A stretch of DNA of 14,316 nucleotides, taken from LSUCC0057 sp042091915. GTDB taxonomy: Bacteria; Pseudomonadota; Gammaproteobacteria; Pseudomonadales; Porticoccaceae. How positions within the stretch are numbered: position 1 is the stretch's first letter; each line of letters starts with the position of its first letter. The stretch spans positions 1 to 14,316 of the forward strand of contig JBELGO010000039.1 in NCBI GenBank assembly GCA_042091915.1, read 5' to 3'. Below the pieces are notes generated by a model that did not search any database, had not been told where the DNA came from, and saw only the letters and a program-made list of their open reading frames with translations. Shown piece by piece: positions 1-7,583 of the stretch. The position numbers and the translations under genes were made by a program.

Positions 1-303
1 CTCAATATCAGCGGCTGTATGAATGCCTGCGGCCACCATCATGTCGGCCAAATAGGCATTCTGGGCGTGGATAAGAAAGGGGAAGAGTGGTACCAAATTC
101 AAATTGGTGGCAGCGCGGGTAAAGATGCTGCACTCGCCAAGGTTCTGGGCCCGGCTTTTTCGCGCGACCAAGTGGCCGATACGGTCGCTAATTTACTGTT
201 GGTTTATACTGACACACGTTACGAAGGCGAGAGCTTCCTCGAGACTTACCGACGCATCGGTCTAGCCCCATTCAAGGAGCGTGTTTATGCCCAAGCTAAT
301 TGA
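1..303 (+). CDS. cysI: Sulfite reductase haemoprotein beta-component, C-terminal part (partial, 5' end outside window)
   Basis: The reading frame is open from the first base, so only the last 100 residues are present. It begins with LNISGCMNACG. The C-x3-C in this stretch is the second cysteine pair that binds the [4Fe-4S] cluster and the shared siroheme in sulfite/nitrite reductases. The family reduces sulfite to sulfide with six electrons in the cytoplasm during assimilatory sulfate reduction. The C-terminal stretch ending FKERVYAQAN is typical of the Pseudomonas-type CysI, which is likewise followed by a DUF934 gene. That partner supports sulfite rather than nitrite reductase, but the specificity-determining N-terminal half is missing. 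The stop codon lies inside the next gene, with a 17-nt overlap. Confidence 0.88.
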   Translation, partial: LNISGCMNACGHHHVGQIGILGVDKKGEEWYQIQIGGSAGKDAALAKVLGPAFSRDQVADTVANLLLVYTDTRYEGESFLETYRRIGLAPFKERVYAQAN

Positions 304-736
304 GAACTCTCAGCTCTGCGAGAACAAATGGCAGACCGTTGACGACCAGCAAGCACTGCCCGACAGTCATTATCTCCTGCCCCTAGAACGCTGGTTGGCA
401 AAGCGCGAGACGCCAGCTGAGGGCTTGCCCTTCGGCGTGATCATTGAAGGTGACCAACCGCTCGAGGCGCTGCAAGATTCACTGGCAGATCTGCCGCTCA
501 TCGCCATCAGGTTCCCCAAATTTGCCGATGGCCGCGGTTTTTCCACAGCGCGCCTTCTGCGCGGCCGACACAATTACACTGGCGAACTTCGCGCCTGTGG
601 CGATATCTTCCGCGACCAACTGCAGTTTTTACACCGCTGCGGCTTTGACAGTTTCGAAGTGCCCGACAGTGCAGATCAACAGTGGCTAGATTCCCTGCAA
701 GATTTCACAGCCAGCTACCAAGCTGCCGCCCGATAG
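287..736 (+). CDS. DUF934 family protein, sulfite-reduction associated
   Basis: A 149-residue soluble protein of the DUF934 family. The family hallmark is RFPKFADGRGFSTARLLR at about residues 75-92, followed by GELRACGDIFRDQL. Members almost always sit directly behind a cysI-like gene and are annotated as probably involved in sulfite reduction; no reaction has been firmly assigned. Here the gene overlaps the cysI stop, indicating translational coupling. I chose ATG 287 over the in-frame GTG at 281 because AAGGAG at 274-279 lies 7 nt from the ATG but only 1 nt from the GTG. Length is close to that usual for the family. The family call is secure; the molecular role is inferred from context. Confidence 0.88.
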   Translation: MPKLIENSQLCENKWQTVDDQQALPDSHYLLPLERWLAKRETPAEGLPFGVIIEGDQPLEALQDSLADLPLIAIRFPKFADGRGFSTARLLRGRHNYTGELRACGDIFRDQLQFLHRCGFDSFEVPDSADQQWLDSLQDFTASYQAAAR

Positions 737-741
737 CTGTC

Positions 742-1908
742 GTGACCGGCTCACTTCTAGAGTCTTTTTTTCTTATCTTCAGTGGGGCTGCGGTGCTTGC
801 CACAGCAGCGATGTACACCCGCCAACCGCTGCTAGTGGCTTATATACTGCTCGGCGCCCTACTCGGCCCATACGGATTGGGTTGGGTGGCTGATGTCAGC
901 TTATTGGCGCAGATATCCAGCATTGGCATCGTCTTGTTGCTCTTTCTGATCGGTCTCGACATGCAGCCCCAGGCGCTGCTGGCAGTTCTCAAAGAGGCCT
1001 CAGTTGTCACTCTGTTGAGCTCAATGGCGTTTTTTGGGCTCGGTTTTGGCGCAGCTTGGCTGGCGCAATTTTCTCTTACAGAGTCGCTGGTGGTGGGCGC
1101 CGCGATGATGTTTTCCAGCACCATTATCGGGATCAAGTTACTACCAACTACCGCACTGCACCACAGGCGCAGCGGTGAAATGATGGTCGGTTTGCTGTTG
1201 TTGCAAGATTTTGTCGCCATCTTTGTTCTCATCGTGCTCTTCTCAAGCTCTTCGGGAAGTATTGAGTGGCGCAATATTGGCGCCAGCTTACTCGGTTTGC
1301 CGGTATTGTTAGCCGCGACTTTGGCGGTGGTGAAGTGGGTTCTACTGCCACTGCTGCAGCGCTTTGATCGCATTGGCGAGTATGTGTTTTTACTGGCTAT
1401 CGGCTGGTGTTTTGCCGTATCTGAGAGTGCGGAGATGCTCGGCTTATCGCGGGAAATAGGTGCATTTTTAGCCGGGATCTCTATCGCCACCAGCCCGATT
1501 GCCCAGTACATCGCGCTGAGTTTAAAGCCGTTGCGCGACTTCTTCCTGATTCTATTTTTCTTCTCATTGGGAGGCGGCTTCAATATTGGCCTTCTGCCAC
1601 AGGTGATAGTGCCAGCAGTGCTGCTGGCGACTGTGATTCTGGCGGCCAAACCGCTAATCTTTAGAAGCTTACTGCAACGCCAGAGCGAGAGCCCTGGCTT
1701 AGCGTGGGATCTGGGTTTCCGTCTTGGCCAGAGCAGTGAATTTGCGCTGTTGATCGCCTATGTTGCCGCCGCATCTGGACTGATTGGCGAGCTGGCATCA
1801 CACTACATACAGGCCGCAGCCATTATCACGTTCTTAATATCCAGCTATATTGTCGTTTTAAACTTTCCAAGCCCAATGGCAGTCAGCGACAAACTGCGCC
1901 GCGATTGA
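742..1908 (+). CDS. CPA2-family monovalent cation/proton antiporter (Kef/Nap-type membrane domain)
   Basis: A 388-residue, strongly hydrophobic protein with about a dozen membrane segments. Motifs typical of the Na+/H+ exchanger domain of CPA2 antiporters are visible: FLIGLDMQP, MMFSSTIIGIKLLP, the membrane QD in LLLLQDFVAIF, and LSREIGAFLAGISIA. The family exchanges K+ or Na+ for protons across the inner membrane. The single Asp after Gln resembles Kef-type carriers more than the paired Asp of NapA-type ones, so K+/H+ exchange is a reasonable guess. The protein ends just after the membrane domain and lacks the C-terminal TrkA-N/RCK nucleotide-binding domain of KefB/KefC, so it would not be gated that way. 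I chose GTG 742, 5 nt after the DUF934 stop. An in-frame GTG at 682 lies inside that gene and would add a non-hydrophobic leader. No strong ribosome site is visible, suggesting coupling to the upstream gene. Confidence 0.82.
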   Translation: MTGSLLESFFLIFSGAAVLATAAMYTRQPLLVAYILLGALLGPYGLGWVADVSLLAQISSIGIVLLLFLIGLDMQPQALLAVLKEASVVTLLSSMAFFGLGFGAAWLAQFSLTESLVVGAAMMFSSTIIGIKLLPTTALHHRRSGEMMVGLLLLQDFVAIFVLIVLFSSSSGSIEWRNIGASLLGLPVLLAATLAVVKWVLLPLLQRFDRIGEYVFLLAIGWCFAVSESAEMLGLSREIGAFLAGISIATSPIAQYIALSLKPLRDFFLILFFFSLGGGFNIGLLPQVIVPAVLLATVILAAKPLIFRSLLQRQSESPGLAWDLGFRLGQSSEFALLIAYVAAASGLIGELASHYIQAAAIITFLISSYIVVLNFPSPMAVSDKLRRD

Positions 1909-1911
1909 ATA

Positions 1912-2955
1912 TTAGAGCGGCAGACGTCGAGCCGCTCGTCCCAGCCAGCGCGTCGCCACGCGCTCAACTGCGCCCTCTGCAGCAAAACCTAACTTCTCTT
2001 GCCAGCTGCGCTTGTGTAGCGTCACAACTTGATAGAGCTCACCCTCTGCAGCGGCAGCGAGCAGATAATCGTCACTGGTCGCCAGCTCATCGATCAACCC
2101 CAATCCCTGCGCCTGCTGGCCATACCAGACTTCGCCAGTGGCGACAGCGCCGACATTTAACTGCGGGCGCGCTTTGGCGACGAACGACTGAAACAGCTCG
2201 TGGGTATCGTCCAGTTCCTGCTGGAACTTGGCGCGCCCAGAGTCGTTATTTTCTCCAAACATGGTGACTGTGCGCTTGTACTCGCCCGCGGTATAGAGCT
2301 CGAAATCAACTTTGTTGTCGCGCAAAAGTCGATTGAAGTTGGGCAGCTGTGCCACTACGCCAATAGAACCGATTAGAGCAAATGGCGCGGCAACAATTTT
2401 ATTGGCCACCGCCGCCATCATATACCCGCCACTTGCCGCCACTTTGTCGACACAAACGGTCAGCGGTATTTGCTTGGCGACCAGACGCGCGAGCTGCGAT
2501 GCAGCCAAACCGTAGCTGTGCACCATCCCTCCTCCGCTCTCGAGTCTAACCACGACCTCGTCTTCAGGCTTTAAAATTGTCAACAGTGCGGAGATTTCGT
2601 GACGCAACGACTCAACTGCCGAGGCCTTGATGTCACCGTCAAAGTCGAGAACAAAGGTGCGACGAACGGCTTTTTTTGAGTTTTTCTTATCGGCTTTGGC
2701 ACGCTGCTTCTCTTCTTTGCGACGCGCTTTGCGATGCGCTTTAAGTTGAGACTCTTCAAGAGTTGCCTCAATTAGCTGCTGTTCATGATCTTCAAACTGA
2801 TCGTTGAGCTTAACCACCTCGAACTGTGGCGCTTCCACACCTGTTTGGCCGCGTCGCCCAGCTGAGCCTGCAACAACGAGAAGTGGAATGAGCAGGCAGA
2901 CCAACACCGTCACGGCTTTCGCCAAGAAAAGGCCATATTCACTTAAAAATGCCAC
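1912..2955 (-). CDS. sohB: Inner-membrane serine peptidase SohB (S49 family)
   Basis: A 347-residue protein, close to the E. coli SohB length. It has an N-terminal membrane anchor (about residues 8-31), then a long lysine/arginine/glutamate-rich stretch (about 65-100), then the S49 peptidase domain. The nucleophile is Ser175 in VAASGGYMMA and the general base is Lys227 in GEYKRT, the Ser-Lys dyad of signal peptide peptidase A relatives. The FALIGSIGV motif is also present. SohB was found as a multicopy suppressor of DegP loss; its natural substrate is unclear. The start is a GTG, supported by AGGAG at 2962-2966 six bases upstream. It follows nudC by 24 nt on the same strand, so the two are probably co-transcribed. 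Its stop lies 3 nt from the stop of the convergent antiporter gene. Confidence 0.93.
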   Translation of the reverse strand: MAFLSEYGLFLAKAVTVLVCLLIPLLVVAGSAGRRGQTGVEAPQFEVVKLNDQFEDHEQQLIEATLEESQLKAHRKARRKEEKQRAKADKKNSKKAVRRTFVLDFDGDIKASAVESLRHEISALLTILKPEDEVVVRLESGGGMVHSYGLAASQLARLVAKQIPLTVCVDKVAASGGYMMAAVANKIVAAPFALIGSIGVVAQLPNFNRLLRDNKVDFELYTAGEYKRTVTMFGENNDSGRAKFQQELDDTHELFQSFVAKARPQLNVGAVATGEVWYGQQAQGLGLIDELATSDDYLLAAAAEGELYQVVTLHKRSWQEKLGFAAEGAVERVATRWLGRAARRLPL

Positions 2956-2979
2956 GTATAACTCCTGTCAAAAGATTAA

Positions 2980-3831
2980 TTAAGTTGCTGCTTGGGCTGA
3001 GCGCGATTCGACAAAGCTGCGTATCAGCTTGCCTGAAATACTGGTAGAGGGCGGTATTTGTGGTAGTTCTGCATAGTGAAACCACTGCGCCTGCTCCAAT
3101 TCGATACCATCCACGCAGATATCACCACTCGCATATTCGGCAAAGTAACCCAGCATTAATTGACTGGGGAACGGCCACGCTTGGCTGGCAAAATAGGTTA
3201 GGTTTGCTACCCGAACCCCACTCTCCTCCATCACCTCGCGACAGAGAGCCTGCTCGGCGCTCTCGCCGGGCTCAATGAATCCAGCCAGGGTGCTGAATAG
3301 ACCGGGCGGCCAACTCGGCTGACGGCCGAGCAGGCAGTAGTCCTGGCGGTGAACCAAGGTAATGATACAGGGCGATATGCGCGGGTAATTGGTCAGTTTA
3401 CAGCTGGCGCAAACTAAAGCGTGATCTTGTGCAGATGCTGTTGTCGGCTCGCCGCAGCTACCACAAAAGCGGTGTTGGCGCTGCCAGAGTAAAAGTTGCG
3501 TGGCGCGACTAAACAGTCCGAAATCTTTCTCATCGATCACCGCCAGCAGTGAACGCAATGAGAGCAACTCAAACTGGCATGCTAGCTGCTGGAGCGCATG
3601 GCTGTCACAAGCCCACACCTCACCTGCACCGACACCTGCCAAAAAACCTAAAGGCAGACGCACAGAGGGATTACAACAGACAGAGAGCTCTGCAAACGTC
3701 CACCAAGCTACCGCACTCACAACAGGCTTGGCAATGCGACCATCGACCACTAGCACAACAAAGGCAGGTGGCTCACCATTACCCTCGGTGCTGGGGTAAA
3801 ATCCCCCGAGGCTCTCGGCCAATTTCTCCAT
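2980..3831 (-). CDS. nudC: NAD+ diphosphatase / NAD-capped RNA hydrolase NudC
   Basis: A 283-residue Nudix hydrolase. NudC enzymes cleave NADH/NAD+ to NMN and AMP and remove NAD caps from RNA. Visible in order are an N-terminal domain, a zinc ribbon with cysteines at about 123, 126, 141 and 144 (CGSC...CASC), and a complete Nudix box at about 184-206 (GFIEPGESAEQALCREVMEESGV pattern, split here as G-x5-E-x7-REVMEESGV). Then comes the NADH-pyrophosphatase signature SQAWPFP at about 216-222. The consensus third residue of that signature is Pro; here it is Ala. I chose ATG 3831 over the TTG one codon earlier; AAGGA at 3841-3845 is 9 nt upstream. It leads a probable two-gene unit with sohB and is divergent from nhaB. 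Confidence 0.94.
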   Translation of the reverse strand: MEKLAESLGGFYPSTEGNGEPPAFVVLVVDGRIAKPVVSAVAWWTFAELSVCCNPSVRLPLGFLAGVGAGEVWACDSHALQQLACQFELLSLRSLLAVIDEKDFGLFSRATQLLLWQRQHRFCGSCGEPTTASAQDHALVCASCKLTNYPRISPCIITLVHRQDYCLLGRQPSWPPGLFSTLAGFIEPGESAEQALCREVMEESGVRVANLTYFASQAWPFPSQLMLGYFAEYASGDICVDGIELEQAQWFHYAELPQIPPSTSISGKLIRSFVESRSAQAAT

Positions 3832-3923
3832 CAAATGATATCCTTGCGATACAGTAAAAGTGATTGCAATAAGACCACACCAGGCATATGGTTATGCGCC
3901 TTAAAGTTACCCCCGCATCCTAA

Positions 3924-3929
3924 CATAAT
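3924..3929 (+). promoter_or_regulatory. Candidate -10 element for nhaB
   Basis: CATAAT (5 of 6 to consensus) lies 17 nt after TTAAAG at 3901-3906, a weak -35 (3 of 6). This would start transcription about 40 nt before the nhaB ATG. It is a consensus match only, in an AT-richer divergent intergenic region of 145 bases. Confidence 0.3.
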
Positions 3930-3957
3930 CTGGCATTCTGACCCCTTACAACCACTT

Positions 3958-3974
3958 TTAAAAAGGCTTTTTAA
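3958..3974 (+). repeat. AT-rich inverted repeat covering the nhaB ribosome-binding site
   Basis: TTAAAAAG and CTTTTTAA are exact complements separated by one G, ending 2 nt before the nhaB ATG. In the mRNA this can form a 7-bp A/U hairpin with GGC in the loop. The only purine-rich ribosome-site candidate, AAAAGG, is part of this element. It could instead be a protein-binding palindrome or chance. Confidence 0.5.
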
Positions 3975-3976
3975 CT

Positions 3977-5479
3977 ATGCAAATGAGTGCAAGAAAAGCA
4001 CTGCGAAGAAACTTTTTAGGCAACTCCCCGCGCTGGTACAAAGGTGCGATATTCCTATTCCTTTTAATTAATCCTGTTTTTCTTTATACCCTTGGCCCCT
4101 TCATCACAGGCTGGATTTTAATCGCAGAGTTCATTTTTACTCTGGCCATGGCGCTCAAGTGCTACCCCCTTCAACCCGGCGGTTTACTGGCTATCGAGGC
4201 TGTTGCCCTCGGTATGACCTCACCTGAGGCGGTTTATCACGAGGCAGTGGGCAATTTTGAAGTCATTATGCTGCTAATGTTTATGGTCGCCGGCATCTAC
4301 TTTATGCGCGATATGTTGATGGCTACTTTTAGCAAACTGCTGATTGCGGTCAAATCGAAAGTACTCCTGTCACTGTTATTTACCCTAGCCGGCGCTCTGC
4401 TCTCTGCGTTCCTGGATGCGCTCACAGTGACGGCCGTACTCATCACCATCTCAGTCGGGTTTTACTCGGTCTACCACAAGGTGGCATCGGGTAAAAAAAT
4501 CGTAGATAGCCACGACCACAATGAAGACACACAGCTACACGATTACCACCGCGCAGACCTGCAACAATTTCGGGGTTTCTTGCGCAGTCTAATCATGCAC
4601 GGCGCAGTGGGTACTGCGCTCGGCGGAGTGTGCACATTGGTGGGCGAGCCACAAAACCTGCTTATCGCCGAAAAAGCCGGCTGGGAGTTTGGCGAGTTCT
4701 TTATGCGCATGGCACCCGTCACCATGCCGACCCTGTTTTTTGGTTTGTTGACCTGCATCTTCCTTGAGGTGACTCGCAGCTTCGGCTACGGCACCACTCT
4801 GCCGGATAGCGTGCGCGCAGTACTGGAAGATTACAATAAAGCAAAAATCGCCAAACGCTCACGCCAAGAGCTGGTAGCGCTGACGATCCAGGTTGTTGTG
4901 GCAGCTTTTTTAGTGGTGGCCCTAGCACTGCACTGGGCGCCAGTCGGCCTTATTGGTCTCACTGTTATTGTGCTGCTCACAGCATTTAATGGCATTACCC
5001 AAGAGCACCGTATCGGCAAGGCCTTCGAGGAGGCCCTACCCTTTACCGCACTTTTGATTGTGTTTTTTGCTGTGGTCGCAGTGATTCATGAGCAGCACCT
5101 TTTTACCCCAGTCATCCACTGGGTGCTCGCGCAAGAACAATCTCTGCAACCGGCGCTGTTCTTTGCCGCCAATGGTTTGCTGTCAGCTATCAGTGACAAT
5201 GTTTTTGTCGCTACTGTCTACATAAACGAGGTCAAAGCAGCACTGGATGCTGGTGTAATTGACCGAGCTCACTTTGAGACACTGACAGTGGCGATCAATA
5301 CCGGCACCAATCTACCCAGTGTTGCCACACCCAATGGCCAAGCGGCTTTCTTATTTCTACTCACCTCTGCACTGGCGCCATTAATCCGGCTCTCCTATAT
5401 GCGCATGGTCATTATGGCGCTGCCCTACACACTGGTTTTAACTGGGGTCGGGCTGGCTTCGATAGTGCTGTTCTTTTAA
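3977..5479 (+). CDS. nhaB: Na+/H+ antiporter NhaB
   Basis: A 500-residue polytopic inner-membrane protein, close to the E. coli NhaB length. NhaB expels sodium in exchange for protons, in electrogenic fashion, and helps set internal pH and sodium tolerance. Near-identity to the enterobacterial protein is visible by eye in the N-terminal part (RNFLGNSPRWYKGA), in AEFIFTLAMALKCYPLQPGG, in LLMFMVAGIYFM and in LLSAFLDALTVTAV. A hydrophilic loop rich in His/Asp (about residues 175-195, SHDHNEDTQLHDYHRAD) follows the first membrane block. The start ATG 3977 fits the conserved N-terminus; the ribosome site is weak and lies within the hairpin at 3958-3974. It is a single-gene unit, divergent from nudC and ended by the terminator at 5494-5524. 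Confidence 0.95.
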   Translation: MQMSARKALRRNFLGNSPRWYKGAIFLFLLINPVFLYTLGPFITGWILIAEFIFTLAMALKCYPLQPGGLLAIEAVALGMTSPEAVYHEAVGNFEVIMLLMFMVAGIYFMRDMLMATFSKLLIAVKSKVLLSLLFTLAGALLSAFLDALTVTAVLITISVGFYSVYHKVASGKKIVDSHDHNEDTQLHDYHRADLQQFRGFLRSLIMHGAVGTALGGVCTLVGEPQNLLIAEKAGWEFGEFFMRMAPVTMPTLFFGLLTCIFLEVTRSFGYGTTLPDSVRAVLEDYNKAKIAKRSRQELVALTIQVVVAAFLVVALALHWAPVGLIGLTVIVLLTAFNGITQEHRIGKAFEEALPFTALLIVFFAVVAVIHEQHLFTPVIHWVLAQEQSLQPALFFAANGLLSAISDNVFVATVYINEVKAALDAGVIDRAHFETLTVAINTGTNLPSVATPNGQAAFLFLLTSALAPLIRLSYMRMVIMALPYTLVLTGVGLASIVLFF

Positions 5480-5493
5480 ATCCGCCAGACAAT

Positions 5494-5524
5494 AAAAAAA
5501 GGCGCTCAATTGAGCGCCTTTTTT
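5494..5524. terminator. Bidirectional rho-independent terminator between nhaB and the VWA gene
   Basis: GGCGCTC (5501-5507) and GAGCGCC (5512-5518) form a 7-bp GC-rich stem with an AATT loop. It is flanked by seven A on the left (5494-5500) and six T on the right (5519-5524), so it reads as stem plus U-tract in both directions. It ends both nhaB (plus) and the moxR-VWA transcript (minus). The TAA stop of the minus-strand gene (5525-5523) overlaps its edge. Confidence 0.93.
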
Positions 5525-6698
5525 ATTTGCTAAGCTGGCCGATGGCGCTCTGTAAGCCATCGATGGTGAGCGGATACATGCGCCCCTCTACCAATTGGTG
5601 GACCATCTCAATAGTCGGCGTGTAGCCCCAGTACTTTTCTGCCACCGGGTTGATCCAGGCCAACTTGCTGTAGGTGTCGCCCAAACGGCGCAACCAGACT
5701 GCCCCGGGCTCATCGTTAAAATACTCAACACTGCCACCTTTGCTGGTGATCTCATAAGGGGCCATTGAGGCGTCACCAACGACAATCACCTTGTAGTCCG
5801 CCGAATAGGTGCGCAGCAATTCATGCGTCGGTATACGCTCTTGCTGACGACGGTGATTATTCCGCCAAACATAGTCGTAAAGACAGTTGTGAAAGTAAAA
5901 GTACTCGAGATGCTTAAACTCTGTGCGGGCTGCAGAAAATAGCTCTTCACAAAGCCGTACATAGGGGTCCATCGAACCGCCGACATCAAAAAACAACAGC
6001 ACCTTAACTGCGTTGTGGCGCTCTGGGACCATCTTGATATCGAGCAGACCGGCGTTGCGAGCAGTTGAGCGAATAGTATCGTTCAGATCGAGCTCATCCT
6101 GGGCGCCTTGGCGAGCAAACTGACGCAGGCGTCTCAGGGCCACTTTAATATTGCGGGTGCCGATCTCTACCGAGTCATCAAGATCTTGAAACTGGCGCTG
6201 ATCCCACACTTTAACCGCGCGTTTTTGGCCGCCTTCACCGCCTACGCGCACCCCTTCTGGGTTAAACCCACCGTGACCAAAGGGCGAGGTGCCTCCGGTA
6301 CCTATCCATTTATTGCCACCTTGATGGCGCTCTTCCTGCTCCTCAAGGCGCTTCTTGAACTCTTCTATAATTTTCTCTAAGCCACCCAGACTTTCAATTT
6401 CAGCCTTCTCAGCGTCGCTAAATTGACGCTCAAACTCTTGGCGCAGCCAATCGTCAGGGATCAGCGCCTGGATGATGTCGTCGATATTTTCGAGCTGTTT
6501 GAAATAGGCGCCAAACGCGCGATCAAAACGATCGTAGTACTTCTCATCTTTGACCAACACGGTGCGGGCCAGCAGGTAAAACTCTTCGACATCCGCAAAC
6601 ACCACGCCCTGCTCTAACGCCCGAATCAGGTCGAGAAGCTCGCGTATCGACACCGGAATGCCGGCCCGCTTGAGCAGTGAGAAAAAATTAATCAGCAT
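5523..6698 (-). CDS. CoxE-like von Willebrand factor A domain protein (partner of MoxR ATPase)
   Basis: A 391-residue soluble protein. The N-terminal half is helical and charged, with a Glu/Lys/Arg-rich probable coiled-coil at about 95-125. A glycine-rich linker follows at about 127-158 (GGTSPFGHGGFNP). The C-terminal VWA domain has a MIDAS-like loop DVGGSMD at 238-244; the usual DxSxS is changed so that Gly replaces the first Ser. Proteins of this type work with MoxR AAA+ ATPases to remodel or metallate client proteins, as in NorD/NorQ, CbbO/CbbQ and CoxE/CoxD. No such client is encoded beside it, so the substrate is unknown. The ATG lies 4 nt after the ATPase stop, so the two form an operon. 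The stop overlaps the bidirectional terminator. Confidence 0.85.
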   Translation of the reverse strand: MLINFFSLLKRAGIPVSIRELLDLIRALEQGVVFADVEEFYLLARTVLVKDEKYYDRFDRAFGAYFKQLENIDDIIQALIPDDWLRQEFERQFSDAEKAEIESLGGLEKIIEEFKKRLEEQEERHQGGNKWIGTGGTSPFGHGGFNPEGVRVGGEGGQKRAVKVWDQRQFQDLDDSVEIGTRNIKVALRRLRQFARQGAQDELDLNDTIRSTARNAGLLDIKMVPERHNAVKVLLFFDVGGSMDPYVRLCEELFSAARTEFKHLEYFYFHNCLYDYVWRNNHRRQQERIPTHELLRTYSADYKVIVVGDASMAPYEITSKGGSVEYFNDEPGAVWLRRLGDTYSKLAWINPVAEKYWGYTPTIEMVHQLVEGRMYPLTIDGLQSAIGQLSK

Positions 6699-6702
6699 AG
6701 TC

Positions 6703-7548
6703 TTAGCGCGCCTCGCGCCGCGCCATGAATGCTAGCCGTTCCAGCATGTGGACATCTTGTTCGTTTTTCAGCAGTGCCCCATAGAGTGGCGGGATCGCTT
6801 TGGTGGGATCCCGATTAGTCAGTATCTCGTCGGGGATATCATCAGAGAGCAGCAGTTTTAACCAATCAATTAGCTCCGAGGTAGAGGGTTTTTTCTTCAA
6901 ACCGGGGACTTTGCGCAGTTCAAAGAAAATTTCCAGCGCCTTATCAACCAAGCGCTTCTTGAGCTCTGGGAAGTGCACGTCGACAATTTGCTGCATGGTG
7001 TCGCGATCAGGGAAGTTGATGTAGTGAAAGAAGCAGCGACGCAAAAAGGCGTCCGGCAGCTCTTTTTCATTGTTACTGGTGATGATCACAATCGGGCGAT
7101 TGACCGCTTTGATAGTCTCACCAGTTTCGTAGACAAAAAACTCCATGCGGTCGAGCTCTAAAAGCAGATCGTTGGGGAATTCGATATCTGCTTTATCAAT
7201 CTCATCGATCAACAAGACCACCTGCTGATCGGCAGTAAACGCTTCCCAGAGCTTGCCGCGCTTAATGTAGTTGGCTATATCGTGAACGCGGTCATCGCCC
7301 AGTTGCGAGTCGCGCAACCGCGATACCGCGTCGTATTCGTAAAGGCCCTGCTGAGCTTTGGTGGTCGATTTAATATGCCAAGAGATGAGCGGCATCCCCA
7401 GTGAGGCGGCGACCTCCTCGGCCAGCAGCGTTTTACCGGTGCCGGGCTCACCTTTGATCAGCAATGGTCGCTGGAGTGATACCGCCGCATTTACTGCAGT
7501 AGAGAGTTCGTTAGTGGCTACATATTTTTGCGTACCGGTAAACTTCAT
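6703..7548 (-). CDS. MoxR-family AAA+ ATPase
   Basis: A 281-residue single-domain AAA+ protein. Walker A is GEPGTGKT (33-40), Walker B is VVLLIDEIDKAD (about 110-121), the sensor-1 region is IITSNN (155-160), and an LRRC arginine-finger segment lies at about 169-172. MoxR ATPases form hexamers that act with a VWA-domain partner as a cofactor-insertion or activating chaperone; the partner is the next gene. Length is typical for the CbbQ/NorQ-like branch. Start ATG 7548 has AAGGG at 7559-7555, 6 nt upstream. Transcription may start from a site near 7578-7583 or continue from the yafJ operon, since no clear terminator separates them. Confidence 0.88.
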   Translation of the reverse strand: MKFTGTQKYVATNELSTAVNAAVSLQRPLLIKGEPGTGKTLLAEEVAASLGMPLISWHIKSTTKAQQGLYEYDAVSRLRDSQLGDDRVHDIANYIKRGKLWEAFTADQQVVLLIDEIDKADIEFPNDLLLELDRMEFFVYETGETIKAVNRPIVIITSNNEKELPDAFLRRCFFHYINFPDRDTMQQIVDVHFPELKKRLVDKALEIFFELRKVPGLKKKPSTSELIDWLKLLLSDDIPDEILTNRDPTKAIPPLYGALLKNEQDVHMLERLAFMARREAR

Positions 7549-7569
7549 AAGGGACCCTTATTGTTACTG

Positions 7570-7583
7570 TAATGATCATTATC
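7570..7583 (-). promoter_or_regulatory. Candidate moxR promoter element embedded in a 12-bp palindrome
   Basis: TAATGATCATTA (7570-7581) is a perfect palindrome 22 nt upstream of the moxR ATG. Its minus-strand edge gives GATAAT (7583-7578), a 5-of-6 match to a -10 box, but no convincing -35 lies 16-18 nt upstream. Just beyond it are two ACGCGT motifs one base apart (7589-7601). The 138-base gap between yafJ and moxR holds nothing else I can name. Confidence 0.35.

Noticed and set aside
840..1649. A long 269-codon open frame on the minus strand inside the antiporter gene
   Set aside because: It lies wholly antisense to a well-supported membrane protein gene, its translation is rich in Ser/Thr/Pro/Arg with no family pattern, and it has no start context. 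It is a mirror of the codon bias of the real gene.
1905..2267. A plus-strand open frame of 120 codons opposite sohB
   Set aside because: Low-complexity Arg/Pro/Gln-rich translation, antisense to the conserved SohB catalytic domain, no family match recognised.
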